Assembly: GCF_947628055.1 (NCBI RefSeq)
Contig: NZ_CANQYJ010000004.1
Span: 1 to 43,649 of the forward strand
From: an uncultured Rikenella sp.
GTDB lineage: Bacteria > Bacteroidota > Bacteroidia > Bacteroidales > Rikenellaceae
Length of the DNA stretch: 43,649 bases
Reading direction: 5' to 3'
Position numbers and translations under genes: made by a program. Of the stretch, positions 17,703 through 27,503 are shown piece after piece (position 1 is the stretch's first letter; each line of letters starts with the position of its first letter). The notes below the pieces were generated by a model, which was not told the DNA's origin, ran no database searches, and was given only the letters and a program-made list of their open reading frames with translations.

Positions 17703-20072
17703 CTACTCGGATTTGAGCGCCGTTACCGGATTGGCCGTAGCTGCCCGCCAGCTCTGCACCGTCACCGTGACTAAGGTAATGAAGAGTACGATGGCTAACG
17801 ACACGGCAAAAACCCACCAGTAGATCGGTGTCCGGTAAGCGAAGGTTTCGAGCCATTTCGTAACGCCATACCAGGCCAGCGGAGCGGCCACCACGAAGCA
17901 GACTAATACGACGCCCACGAACTGGCGGTTGAACATGGCCAGAATTTCCGCCACCGTCGCCCCGAGGACTTTCCGCACCCCGATCTCCTTGCGTCGGTAC
18001 TGCGTCTCGAAAACCACCAGCCCGAACACGCCAACCAACGAAAGCACCACCGCCAGCAGCGAGAAAATCGTAATCAGCGCCGTCGTCTTGCGCTCTTTCT
18101 GATAAAGGGTGTCGAACGCCGTGTCGTAAAAGGTGATGTCCACCGGATAGAGCGGATCGAGGCGGTTCATCACCCGCTTGATATGATCGGCTGCGACAAA
18201 CGCATTCCCTTTGATCCGGATGAAGGCGATGCTCAGGTCTGTCCACGGCTCCCTGCCGAACTGGTAGAGGCACATCGGGCCGATCGTGTTGCGCAGCGAG
18301 GCGTAGTTGAAGTCTTTCACCACCCCCGCCACTGGAACCGGATCGCCGGCATGGCCTTCGATCCGGTCGTCGAGCGTCAGGTGGAATGTCTTCATCGCCG
18401 TCTGGTTCATGATGAACATGCCGTTGCGTGTCTGATCCTCTTCGTTGAAATCCCGTCCTTCTATGACTTGAAGCCCCATCACTTGGCAGAAGTTCCACGA
18501 TACCGGGAAACAATCGAAGTGAATGTCCTGTCCTTCGCCGGTCTTCCGGCCCCAGCTCATAAAAAGGTCGGACGTTCCTATCGGCATCATGGCGAACGCC
18601 ACGTCCTCCACGCTCGCATCCGCTTTCAACTCGCTGACCAGCATCGTTTTCCTGCCGGTTTCGGCCAACTCCCCGCTTAACGTGACGATCGCGATATTGT
18701 CTTTGTTCATCCCCGTGTCCATATTCCGCAGGAACCTGTTCTGCATCTGGAGGAACATGGCCGCCACGATCAAGGCCAGCGATACCACGAACTGGAAGCC
18801 GATCAGGACCGTGCGCAGCTTCCGTCCCCGCGGCGAGAGGCCGAAGCTCCCCTTCAGCACTAAGGCCGGCGGAAACGAGGTCGTGTAGAACGCCGGATAC
18901 AATCCCGCCAGCAGCCCCACTGCCAAAGCCGCCCCTGCTGCCAGGAAGATCACGCCTTTATAGGTCGAAAAAGAAATACCCCCCGAAATCAACGCATTGA
19001 AGCCGGTATCGCTCAGCAAAAAGACCCACAGCAGTGCCAGTCCGAAAGCGAGCAGGGCGATCCCCACGGCCTCGCCCGCCAATGCTGTACGCAATGTCCC
19101 GATCGGAGACCCCAATACTTTCTGTGTGTTGATGCTCTTGATGCGCAAGGGGGTCAGCGAAGTCGAGAAATTCACGAAATTCACCGCCGCCACTCCGATG
19201 ACCAACAGAGAGATCGCCAACAGCAGATTCATTGTCGCCCGATTGCCTTTCGGCGCATAATCGTATTCCGCCGTCATGTCGTAATAGGCATCCTGGAGCG
19301 GCTGGAGAACGAAGGTGTACTGCGCCCCCGCCCAGTCCGGCTTCCCGAAACTGTTGTAGCGCTCGGTCATCTGGCGGGCCGCTTCGGCCGGATCGCTGCC
19401 CGGATAAAGGGTGACATACAGGTTGTAGTTCCAGTTGCCCCACGCGTTCTTGTTCTCCTCCGGCGTGAATTTCTGCTTGATCGTATTGGAGACCGAGCTG
19501 TTGGCCGGGAAATCCTTATATACGGCTCCGATCTCGAACATGCTTTTGCGGCCGTCCGCTTCAGCCCGGTCTTCAAACGTCACGATGCGGCCCACCGCCG
19601 GCTCATTTCCGAACAATTTGCGGGCGAGGCTCTGCGGAAAGATCAGTTTCGTGTGGTCGTCGAAAGCCGCTTCGGTTCCCTCCGTCAGCTCGTAGCCGAA
19701 AACATCCGCTTCGTCCGGATAGACGTTCATGAGTTCCTCCTTGTAGGCCTCCCGGTTGCCGTTTCTCTCGACCGACAGGTAGGTCTTGCTGTTGTACGTC
19801 GTATGCATGGTTCCGGCCTTGATGGCCGGAGACCCGTCCAGCAGCACGTCGCACATCGGCCGCGAGAACAAGACCGAATGGTTGATGCTGTCCCGAATTT
19901 CGACCCGATAGACCTGCTCCGGGTAACCTTTGTCGAAACCTCGCTCGTAACTCACCTGCATCAGGATCACGATAAAGGCCGCGAAAGCCACGCTCAGCCC
20001 CAGAATATTCAGTCCGGATGCTAACTTGAAACAGCGCAGCGTACTCAGAAAGTTTCTTAGTATCGTTTTCAT
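17703..20072 (-). CDS. ABC transporter permease, MacB/FtsX family
   Basis: 789 aa; N-terminal TM plus MacB-like periplasmic domain, FtsX C-terminus (RRKEIGVRKVLGATVAEIL), ending RAATANPVTALKSE. Confidence 0.92.
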   Translation of the reverse strand: MKTILRNFLSTLRCFKLASGLNILGLSVAFAAFIVILMQVSYERGFDKGYPEQVYRVEIRDSINHSVLFSRPMCDVLLDGSPAIKAGTMHTTYNSKTYLSVERNGNREAYKEELMNVYPDEADVFGYELTEGTEAAFDDHTKLIFPQSLARKLFGNEPAVGRIVTFEDRAEADGRKSMFEIGAVYKDFPANSSVSNTIKQKFTPEENKNAWGNWNYNLYVTLYPGSDPAEAARQMTERYNSFGKPDWAGAQYTFVLQPLQDAYYDMTAEYDYAPKGNRATMNLLLAISLLVIGVAAVNFVNFSTSLTPLRIKSINTQKVLGSPIGTLRTALAGEAVGIALLAFGLALLWVFLLSDTGFNALISGGISFSTYKGVIFLAAGAALAVGLLAGLYPAFYTTSFPPALVLKGSFGLSPRGRKLRTVLIGFQFVVSLALIVAAMFLQMQNRFLRNMDTGMNKDNIAIVTLSGELAETGRKTMLVSELKADASVEDVAFAMMPIGTSDLFMSWGRKTGEGQDIHFDCFPVSWNFCQVMGLQVIEGRDFNEEDQTRNGMFIMNQTAMKTFHLTLDDRIEGHAGDPVPVAGVVKDFNYASLRNTIGPMCLYQFGREPWTDLSIAFIRIKGNAFVAADHIKRVMNRLDPLYPVDITFYDTAFDTLYQKERKTTALITIFSLLAVVLSLVGVFGLVVFETQYRRKEIGVRKVLGATVAEILAMFNRQFVGVVLVCFVVAAPLAWYGVTKWLETFAYRTPIYWWVFAVSLAIVLFITLVTVTVQSWRAATANPVTALKSE

Positions 20073-20095
20073 ATTTCGGTTAGGTTATTTTTCGT

Positions 20096-22498
20096 CTATT
20101 CCCTTTTCACGGCACGGGCCGGATTCTCGACCGCCGCCCGGTAGCTTTGGCCCAGCACCGTGAGCAGCGCGATCGCCGCCGCAATCGCCCCCGCCGCCGC
20201 GAATATCCACCAGCTCATCGTTGTGCGGTAGGCATAGCGGCTCATCCAGCCGTCCATCAGCCACCACACCGCCGGCACCGCCACGACGAACGAAACCGCC
20301 AGCCACCGCAGGAAACTCGCACAAAGCATCCCGACCACTTCGCGCACCGTCGCCCCGTGGATTTTGCGGATCGCGATCTCCTTGCGCCGGCGCTCCACCG
20401 AGTAGCCCACCAGCGCGAACAGCCCGAGACAGCCGATGACGATCGCCAGCACGCTGAAGGTCAGTAACCGCGCCCGGAACTGGTTTTCCAGCTTGTACAT
20501 CCGGTCGAACTGCGCATCCATGAACTCATATTCGTAAATCTCGTTCGGGAAGAACTCGCGGAACGTACGTTCGATATGGCGGAGCGCCGGTTCGATCTGC
20601 CCCGCGGCGATCCGGATATACGGATCGCCGCTTCCCACACGGGCCAGCACCAACGGCGTCACCTTCTCGGTCACCGGCTGGTGCTGGAAATCGCGGAACA
20701 CGCCGATAAACCGCTCGTTCGGAATCTGCACCTCCGGCGCCACCGTGCGGATATAGTCGGCGAACGCCTGGTTGACGACCACCTGGTTCCATTGCAGCCG
20801 CCCGAAGTTGGTCTCCGAGATCGAATCCCCCTCAACCATCGGCACGCCCAATACGTGGAGCGTGTGCGGGTCGCCGTAGAGGAATCTCGGCGTGAAATCC
20901 ACTTGGTCGTTGATCGGTAACGTATTCATGGTGCCGACATTCATCGGATTCCCGCCGATCAGCGACGCGTCGATGATCGCAGGCGACGTCAGCAGCCGGT
21001 CGCGGTAAGTGGCGAACCGTTCGGAGTTCATGAACGGCCCGCCCTGCACTTTGACCACATTCTCGCGGCTGTAACCCAGATCGAGCGTCGCAAGGTAACG
21101 CATCTGCTTGTTGATGATAAGCGTCGCTGCGATCAGCCCGATCGAGATCACGAACTGGAATACGATCAGCGCATTGCGTACCGCCGACATCTGCCGCCCG
21201 CCGCTCGACCGGTTGGCGAGGGCGTCCAACGGTTTCATCCGCGTCAGGGTGACAGCCGGGAAGATGCCCGACAGCACGCCACACACGACCGGTATCCCGA
21301 CGAATAACACCGCCAGCACATCCCAGCTCAGCGAGAACGACAGTGCGCTGCCGAGCAGCGTCGGGTAGAGCGGCCGGAGCAGCCAGGCCAGCCCGAAAGC
21401 GGTCACGGCCGAGACGAAAGTAATGACCACCGAATCGCCGATGATGAAGGCGACGAGGCTCCGCCGGCTGGCCCCCATGATGCTTTTGATGCCCATCGTT
21501 CGGATCACCTCGGTCGAGCGTGCCGTGTAGATGTTGACGTAATTGATGACGGCGATCACCAACACCAATGCCGCGATGATCCCCAGCACCGTGAGCGAAG
21601 AGGGGTCGCAGACATTTCCGTTCGCGCGCACCTCGGGCGTGAAATAGCAGTCGTCGAAGGCCCGTATCTGGAGCAGTTCCGGACTGTCCGGCCCGCCGGC
21701 CTGCATAATGATCGTGTCGATGTCGCTCGTCGGCTTGTCGTAGTAGTTGGCCTCGACCATCCGCTCCAGCACCGCCCGCTGGAATTTGTCTCTGAACGCC
21801 GCCGCGTCCGTCCCCGGATGGACGCGGAAATAGCACTCGCTCATCCAGGAAGTCCACCGGTCATCCCGGTAAGTGGGCTGTCCGTTCATGATGTTTTTCA
21901 ACAACTTCATGGTCAGAATCACCTCGGCGTCGTAGACCGAATTGCGCGGAATGTCCTCGAACACGCCGGTAATCGTAACCGGATAGGTGTTGTTGATCTC
22001 GATCTGCCGGCCGATCACGTCGGTGGTGCCGAAGAGCCGCATGGCCGCCGACCGGCTCAACAGCCCTTTCGAGGCGTCGGCCAGCGCGTCGGCCCCGCCG
22101 CCGCTCACCATCCGGAACGGAAAAACTTGCACCAGGGTCGAGTCGCCCATGATCACTTTCATGTGGAATCGTGTGCCGTCCGTCTGCTCCGGCACGGAGA
22201 CGGTCATGCCGTTTCCACCTTGGATCCGGGTGGCGGCCACGACTTCGGGGAACTGCGTCATGAACTGCGCCAGCGGGTCGGGGCAGGTCGACCCCATCTC
22301 GTCGGATTCGAGTTCGCACCGCCAGACGTCGTCCATCGGCCGGGTGAAACAGGCGTCGTGACGTACCTGATCCATAATGAAAATGTACGTCACGATCACA
22401 GCGGCGAAACCGAAGGTCAGCCCCAGCCAGTTGATCATAAAGGAGAGCGGCCTGTTTTTCTTGGTGCGGAAGCTCTCGTTTAGGAATTTTCTGAACAT
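20096..22498 (-). CDS. ABC transporter permease, MacB/FtsX family
   Basis: 800 aa; same architecture (RRKEIAIRKIHGATVREVVGML), ending YRAAVENPARAVKRE. Confidence 0.92.
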   Translation of the reverse strand: MFRKFLNESFRTKKNRPLSFMINWLGLTFGFAAVIVTYIFIMDQVRHDACFTRPMDDVWRCELESDEMGSTCPDPLAQFMTQFPEVVAATRIQGGNGMTVSVPEQTDGTRFHMKVIMGDSTLVQVFPFRMVSGGGADALADASKGLLSRSAAMRLFGTTDVIGRQIEINNTYPVTITGVFEDIPRNSVYDAEVILTMKLLKNIMNGQPTYRDDRWTSWMSECYFRVHPGTDAAAFRDKFQRAVLERMVEANYYDKPTSDIDTIIMQAGGPDSPELLQIRAFDDCYFTPEVRANGNVCDPSSLTVLGIIAALVLVIAVINYVNIYTARSTEVIRTMGIKSIMGASRRSLVAFIIGDSVVITFVSAVTAFGLAWLLRPLYPTLLGSALSFSLSWDVLAVLFVGIPVVCGVLSGIFPAVTLTRMKPLDALANRSSGGRQMSAVRNALIVFQFVISIGLIAATLIINKQMRYLATLDLGYSRENVVKVQGGPFMNSERFATYRDRLLTSPAIIDASLIGGNPMNVGTMNTLPINDQVDFTPRFLYGDPHTLHVLGVPMVEGDSISETNFGRLQWNQVVVNQAFADYIRTVAPEVQIPNERFIGVFRDFQHQPVTEKVTPLVLARVGSGDPYIRIAAGQIEPALRHIERTFREFFPNEIYEYEFMDAQFDRMYKLENQFRARLLTFSVLAIVIGCLGLFALVGYSVERRRKEIAIRKIHGATVREVVGMLCASFLRWLAVSFVVAVPAVWWLMDGWMSRYAYRTTMSWWIFAAAGAIAAAIALLTVLGQSYRAAVENPARAVKRE

Positions 22499-22608
22499 AT
22501 CGGGAATGTGTTAGCGTTTATTTACGGGCTGAAAAACTTTCCAACGCCGTGCCGTATCAGTTAATTGATTGTAAACCAATAACTGTACAGGACCGAATCG
22601 AAGCCGGT

Positions 22609-22647
22609 CGTCTAAAAATCAGACACCGTGTGTCCATTCCCTGGACA
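22609..22647. promoter_or_regulatory. Paired enhancer-like palindromes upstream of the 20096-22498 permease
   Basis: CGTCTAAAAATCAGACA (22609-22625) and TGTCCATTCCCTGGACA (22631-22647), 22 bp apart. Confidence 0.65.
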
Positions 22648-22664
22648 ACCGGCCCTCCTCTATT

Positions 22665-22712
22665 CTATTCCGTTTTGAGCGCTGCTGCCGGATTGGCCGT
22701 CGCCGCGCGCGG
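22665..22712 (-). pseudogene. C-terminal relic of a third MacB/FtsX permease
   Basis: Minus strand CGC GCG GCG ACG GCC AAT CCG GCA GCA GCG CTC AAA ACG GAA TAG = RAATANPAAALKTE*, nearly identical to the RAATANPVTALKSE* tail of the 17703-20072 permease; upstream reading frame is not preserved. Confidence 0.75.
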
Positions 22713-22901
22713 GGGTGGAGGTCGTTATCCGTTCCGGAGAAAGTCCCGGAGCCTGGAAAAATCGTAAAAAAGTGGCAGAAGAAGCCATACCGTCAAACTC
22801 CCCCTGCCACTTCTGAGACGCATTCGCTGTCCGAATCGGATGTGTCCCGATGCCGGTTTCAACAGCCTGCCATTCTGATTGAGCGTTACGAAAGGCCGGG
22901 A

Positions 22902-24152
22902 TTATTTGAGCAGCAGCACTTCGTTGTCGCCATAAGTCTCGTAACTCGACACGATCACCCGTTCGCCTGCGTCCAGCCCTTCCAGCACTTCGTAATACTG
23001 CGGGTTCTGGCGGCCGATCTTCACTGAGCGGCGGTATGCCTTCGTCCCGTCCGGAGACACCACGAAAATCCAGTTGCCCCCCGTGGTCTGGTAAAACGCG
23101 CCGCGCGGAATGATGATCGCCTCGGTGGGCTGCCCCAGCTCCAGGTTGATGTAGTAAGTCTGCCCCGAGCGGATGTTGTCGGGCCGTTCGCCGGTCAGGT
23201 AGCACCACGTGCGGAACTGCCCGTTGCGCACTTCCGGAAAAACGGTCTTGACCACCAAACCGAATTTGTTGCCCTGCCGTTCGACCGTCCCTCCCAGCCC
23301 CGGTTTCACCCGATCGATATAAACCTCGTCGATCATCGCCTCGATTTTATAGTCGCTCAAGTCATTGATCTGCCCGACCTTGGTTCCCGCCGTCACATAC
23401 TGGCCCAACACGACTTCCAACATCCCCAGCTCGCCGTCGATATTGGCCTTGACGTTGAGGTTGTCCACCCGCTGGCGGATCAGCTCCATGTTTTTCTTCA
23501 TGCTTTCGAGGCTGATCTCCATATTGACCACCTGGAGGCTCCGGAAGATCGAATCCTGCTCCTGACGCTCGAAGACCAGCTTTTTCTGTTTGATAACCAG
23601 CTCGTAATCCTCTTTGGCCTGCTGGTACTCCTCGTCCGAGATCAGCTTTTCTTCGTGCAAAGCCGCGTACTGGTCGTACCTGCGTTTTTTGCGTGTCACT
23701 TCCATTTCCAGCTGGAGCCGCTCCTTTTGCAGGTTCAGTTTCTCCTGCTCCATGCTCACGCGGGTGTTGCGCAGCAGGTTTTCCTTTTCGGCTAAGTCGG
23801 CCTCGCTGGTGAGGATCTGCATGTTCAGCTGCGGGTTGGTCAGCCGGACGATCACATCGCCTTTTTTGACCATCGCCCCCTCTTCGACTACCTTGACGTC
23901 CACATTGCCGCTTTCGAGCGGACTGACCTGCACTGTCGTAATCGGCAGCACGCTCCCGGGCACCCGTACAAAATCGTTGAACTGCCCTTTGCGCGCCGTT
24001 TCGATCGTCACCGTGCGGCTGTCCACCTTCAGCGACGAGCTGTGGTCGCCGAAGATCAGCCAACCTACGATCAGCAGCAGCGCTATGCCGCCCGCCACAT
24101 AAGGAATGTGTTTTTTTTGCAGACCCTTTTTCTTTTCTAAAACTCTGTCCAT
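22902..24152 (-). CDS. HlyD-family / RND-type periplasmic adaptor subunit
   Basis: MDRVLEKKKGLQKKHIPYVAGGIALLLIVGWLIFGD membrane anchor, biotinyl-lipoyl-like and coiled-coil regions (SPLESGNVDVKVVEEGAMVKKGDVIVRL). Confidence 0.9.
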   Translation of the reverse strand: MDRVLEKKKGLQKKHIPYVAGGIALLLIVGWLIFGDHSSSLKVDSRTVTIETARKGQFNDFVRVPGSVLPITTVQVSPLESGNVDVKVVEEGAMVKKGDVIVRLTNPQLNMQILTSEADLAEKENLLRNTRVSMEQEKLNLQKERLQLEMEVTRKKRRYDQYAALHEEKLISDEEYQQAKEDYELVIKQKKLVFERQEQDSIFRSLQVVNMEISLESMKKNMELIRQRVDNLNVKANIDGELGMLEVVLGQYVTAGTKVGQINDLSDYKIEAMIDEVYIDRVKPGLGGTVERQGNKFGLVVKTVFPEVRNGQFRTWCYLTGERPDNIRSGQTYYINLELGQPTEAIIIPRGAFYQTTGGNWIFVVSPDGTKAYRRSVKIGRQNPQYYEVLEGLDAGERVIVSSYETYGDNEVLLLK

Positions 24153-24254
24153 GATCTTGTATCCTGTTGTTTTTGTTTTCGTTATTCTGTCCGTTGCCCG
24201 TCGGGGCGGTCGGGCCGATGCGCTGCGGTTCCCGGCCGGCACCCGGCTCGACAG

Positions 24255-25595
24255 CTATTCCGCAAGCAGGGGAATCCCTTTGTAGTAGTCCACTAACTTG
24301 CGTTTGACCTGCCAGGTCAGTTCGGCACGGAGCAGGGTCGCCCGAGCTTCGAGCAGCTGGTTGGCGGTCGTCTGAAGATCGAGCGCACTGAGCAGCCCTT
24401 CCTGGTATTTGCGCTGCGCCACCCGGTAGGCCAGCAGCCGGGCGTGCACCTGCTTTTCGGCCAGTAGCCGTTCGGAGTAGGCTCCGTTCAGGTCGAGCAC
24501 CGCCTGCTCCACTTCGATGGCCACCTTGCGCAGGGTCTCGATATGGACCTGCTCGCTGCTGCGCAGGTTGTTCCGCATCCGGACGATGTTCGTCTGCCGG
24601 CTCCATCCGCCGAAAACCGGGATGCTCAGGCTGGCCGACACCGATTTGGAAAGGTTGTTCTTGAACTGTTTCGAGAAGGGCGTGCCTTCCTGCCTGAGGT
24701 TTTTGTAATAGTTGGTTCCGATCCCGGCGGAGGCGGACAGGATGGGAAAAAGGCGCGCTTTGGCTGTGGACAGGTTGAGTTTGGCGAGCCGCACGTCCAT
24801 CATCGACATCCGCGTGTCGGGCAGGGTGGCCATCGCCGCGTCCACCACCCCGGCCACTCCGGCCGTTTCGGGGGCCGGAATGGCGATCCGCTGGGCGGTG
24901 TCGATCGCGATGGGCTCTTCCGGCGGATAGTTCATCACTTCTTTGAGTTTGAGCTCCATCGTCTTCACATTGTTTTCGACTCGGGTGAGGTTGTATTCGT
25001 CTGCGGCCAGCGTCGCTTCCAACTGGGCCACGTCTGCGGCTCCTTTGAGGCCGAGGGCCATCATCCGGCGGCCCTGGCGCAGGTTCTCGCGCGAGGCTTC
25101 CAACTGTTCGCGGGCCAGGGTCTGTGTGCCGAGGGTGTAGCTGTAATTGAAATAGGCGTTCAGGGTTTCTATCGAGATGTTGTCTTCCACTTGTCGCTGC
25201 ACTTCGTCGCCGCGGAGTTTCGCGATTTTACTCGCGCGGGTGTTGTTGACGAGCTGCAGCCCGTTGAAGATGGTGATCCCTGCACTCAGACCGTAATTGT
25301 TGTTGAGGGTGTTGACTGTGGTGTAGATGTTGGTCGCGGGGTCGACGTTGCGCCCGAATCCGGTCGAAACACTGACGCTGCCGCTCAGGGAGGGCAGGTG
25401 CTGAAGGATGGCTTCGTGGTACGAGGCTTTGAGGTTGGCGCTGGCGAGCTGCTGCCGGACGGCGCGGGGGCTGTTTTCTATGGCGTAGCGCATGCACTCC
25501 TGCAGGTCCCATATCCGTGCGGTATCGGCCTGCCGGGCCTGTGCCCCGAGGATGGCCAGGGTGGCTGTAATCGCGAATGTGATCGGTCTTTTCAT
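24255..25595 (-). CDS. TolC family outer membrane efflux protein
   Basis: 446 aa; signal peptide, repeated TolC-like coiled-coil pattern (GLSAGITIFNGLQLVNN, SASLSIPVFGGWSRQTNI). Confidence 0.92.
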   Translation of the reverse strand: MKRPITFAITATLAILGAQARQADTARIWDLQECMRYAIENSPRAVRQQLASANLKASYHEAILQHLPSLSGSVSVSTGFGRNVDPATNIYTTVNTLNNNYGLSAGITIFNGLQLVNNTRASKIAKLRGDEVQRQVEDNISIETLNAYFNYSYTLGTQTLAREQLEASRENLRQGRRMMALGLKGAADVAQLEATLAADEYNLTRVENNVKTMELKLKEVMNYPPEEPIAIDTAQRIAIPAPETAGVAGVVDAAMATLPDTRMSMMDVRLAKLNLSTAKARLFPILSASAGIGTNYYKNLRQEGTPFSKQFKNNLSKSVSASLSIPVFGGWSRQTNIVRMRNNLRSSEQVHIETLRKVAIEVEQAVLDLNGAYSERLLAEKQVHARLLAYRVAQRKYQEGLLSALDLQTTANQLLEARATLLRAELTWQVKRKLVDYYKGIPLLAE

Positions 25596-25650
25596 CGTTG
25601 ATTGTATTTCTGCCCTATATATAAATGGATTCGTTACCTGTTTTTTCCGA

Positions 25651-25666
25651 CCAATGGATGTGCCAA
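25651..25666 (-). promoter_or_regulatory. Candidate sigma-54 promoter upstream of tolC-hlyD
   Basis: Minus strand TTGGCACATCCATTGG (consensus TTGGCACG-N4-TTGC). Confidence 0.65.
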
Positions 25667-25720
25667 AGCAGATAAAGTTCTGATTCCCAAATATTTATTT
25701 TTCTATTGTATCTGACGTAT

Positions 25721-25758
25721 TGTCTATTTTTTTGACACGACTGTCTATTTTCTTGACA
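25721..25758. promoter_or_regulatory. Paired enhancer-like palindromes upstream of tolC-hlyD
   Basis: TGTCTATTTTTTTGACA (25721-25737) and TGTCTATTTTCTTGACA (25742-25758), 21 bp apart. Confidence 0.75.
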
Positions 25759-25784
25759 ATATTGTTATACCTTTATCCGTTGAA

Positions 25785-26102
25785 CCGTTCGGTTATTCTG
25801 TACCCTACTGGATGGAACCGTACCTTTTCTGAAGAAAAGGTACCCAAAAGACTTTTGTGAAGCTACGCTACTCCTTAGGCTCCGCAGTCCTCTTTCTTTG
25901 CATTGGTTCGGGGCGCGGGAATCGGGCCGATTAAGGGCTGAACCTCATCATATCGGCCCGATTCCCCGCACCCCGACAAAGCAAAGACAAGGGTATCCGG
26001 CAGGCTCAAGAGATGCGCAAGCATCTCAAAAAGTTTTTTTGGTTCTTTTTGTTCACAAAAAGAACAGTATCCTCAAACATAGGGTAGTGATCAACCGAAC
26101 AG
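25785..26102. repeat. Structured intergenic repeat element A
   Basis: TIRs CCGTTCGGTTATTCTGTACCCT / (rc) CTGTTCGGTTGATCACTACCCTATG; hairpins near both ends and a ~25-bp central stem; closely matches element B. Confidence 0.8.
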
Positions 26103-26117
26103 TTAAAAAGGATAAAG

Positions 26118-27491
26118 ATGAAGAAAGAAGGGACTATTGTCGTTGTGGACGACAACCGGAGCATGTTGACCGCCATCGAGATACTGTTGAACGGCATATT
26201 CGAGAAAGTAGTGACCCTCGGCAGCCCCAACCGGCTGCTCAGCACCCTGCGCGAAGTGAAAGCCGACGTACTGCTGCTCGACATGAACTTCAGCTCCGGC
26301 ATCAACAGCGGCAACGAAGGGCTGTACTGGTTGTCGGAAGTCAAGAAAGCCGATCCCTCGATCGAAGTCGTGCTCTTCACCGCCTACGCCGACATCGACC
26401 TCGCCGTGAAAGCCATGCAGCGCGGCGCCGCCGACTTCGTCGTCAAGCCGTGGAACAACGCCAAACTCGTCGCCACGCTCCAGGCCGCACTGGCCCTGCG
26501 CAAATCGCGTTCGGAAGCCAAACAGCTCGGCGACATCAAACGCTCCTTCTCGCCCGAAAGGACATCCGAGAGTTCCATGTTCTGGGGGACATCTCCCGCC
26601 ATGCAGCGGCTGCGCACCCTCGTCGAGAAAGTGGCCGACACCGACGCCAACATCCTCATCACCGGCGAAAACGGAACCGGCAAAGAGATGCTCGCCCGCG
26701 AAATACACCGGCTTTCGGGGCGGAAAGACGAATTGATCGTCACCGTCGACCTGGGAGCCATTCCGGAGAGCCTGTTTGAAAGCGAACTCTTCGGCCACGT
26801 CAAAGGAGCCTTCACCGACGCCCGCACCGACCGGGCCGGCAAATTCGAGGCCGCGTCGAACGGCACCCTGTTCCTCGACGAAATCGGAAACCTCCCCTAC
26901 CACCAGCAGGCCAAACTGCTCACGGCGATACAGAGCCGGAGTATCGTCCGGGTGGGGAGCAACAGCCCCATTCCGGTGGACATCCGGCTCATCTCGGCCA
27001 CCAACCGCGACCTGAACCGCATGGTAGCCGCGGGTGAATTCCGCGAAGACCTCCTCTACCGCATCAACACCATCCACATCGAGCTTCCGCCGCTCTCGCA
27101 GCGTACCGAAGACATCGTGCCGCTGGCGCAGATTTTCCTGAAACGCTACGCCGCCAAATACGGGAAGCCCTGCGCCGATTTCGACAACGACGCGCAGGCC
27201 AAGATGCTCGGTCACGATTGGGCGGGCAATATCCGCGAATTGCAGCATACGGTCGAAAAAGCGGTCATCATGGCCGACAGCGACCGGATTACGGCCGACG
27301 AACTGTTGATCTCGCGGCGCGAAGCGAACGACAGCAAGCCCGCCATCGCCGTTTCGACCCTCGAAGAGATGGAGCGCACGATGATCGCCGATGCCATGCA
27401 CCGCCACGAAGGCAATCTGTCGGCCGTCGCCGCGCAGCTCGGCGTCACGCGCCAGACCCTCTACAACAAGATCAAGAAATACAACCTGTAA
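26118..27491 (+). CDS. Sigma-54-dependent response regulator, NtrC family
   Basis: Receiver domain, AAA+ motifs GENGTGKEMLAREIH and GAFTDA, Fis-type HTH (NLSAVAAQLGVTRQTLYNKIKKY). Confidence 0.95.
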   Translation: MKKEGTIVVVDDNRSMLTAIEILLNGIFEKVVTLGSPNRLLSTLREVKADVLLLDMNFSSGINSGNEGLYWLSEVKKADPSIEVVLFTAYADIDLAVKAMQRGAADFVVKPWNNAKLVATLQAALALRKSRSEAKQLGDIKRSFSPERTSESSMFWGTSPAMQRLRTLVEKVADTDANILITGENGTGKEMLAREIHRLSGRKDELIVTVDLGAIPESLFESELFGHVKGAFTDARTDRAGKFEAASNGTLFLDEIGNLPYHQQAKLLTAIQSRSIVRVGSNSPIPVDIRLISATNRDLNRMVAAGEFREDLLYRINTIHIELPPLSQRTEDIVPLAQIFLKRYAAKYGKPCADFDNDAQAKMLGHDWAGNIRELQHTVEKAVIMADSDRITADELLISRREANDSKPAIAVSTLEEMERTMIADAMHRHEGNLSAVAAQLGVTRQTLYNKIKKYNL

Positions 27492-27503
27492 CGATCCGCA
27501 ACG

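Noticed and set aside
22660-23208. 182 aa minus-strand ORF overlapping hlyD
   Set aside because: Out-of-frame shadow of the adaptor CDS running into the permease relic in the wrong frame.
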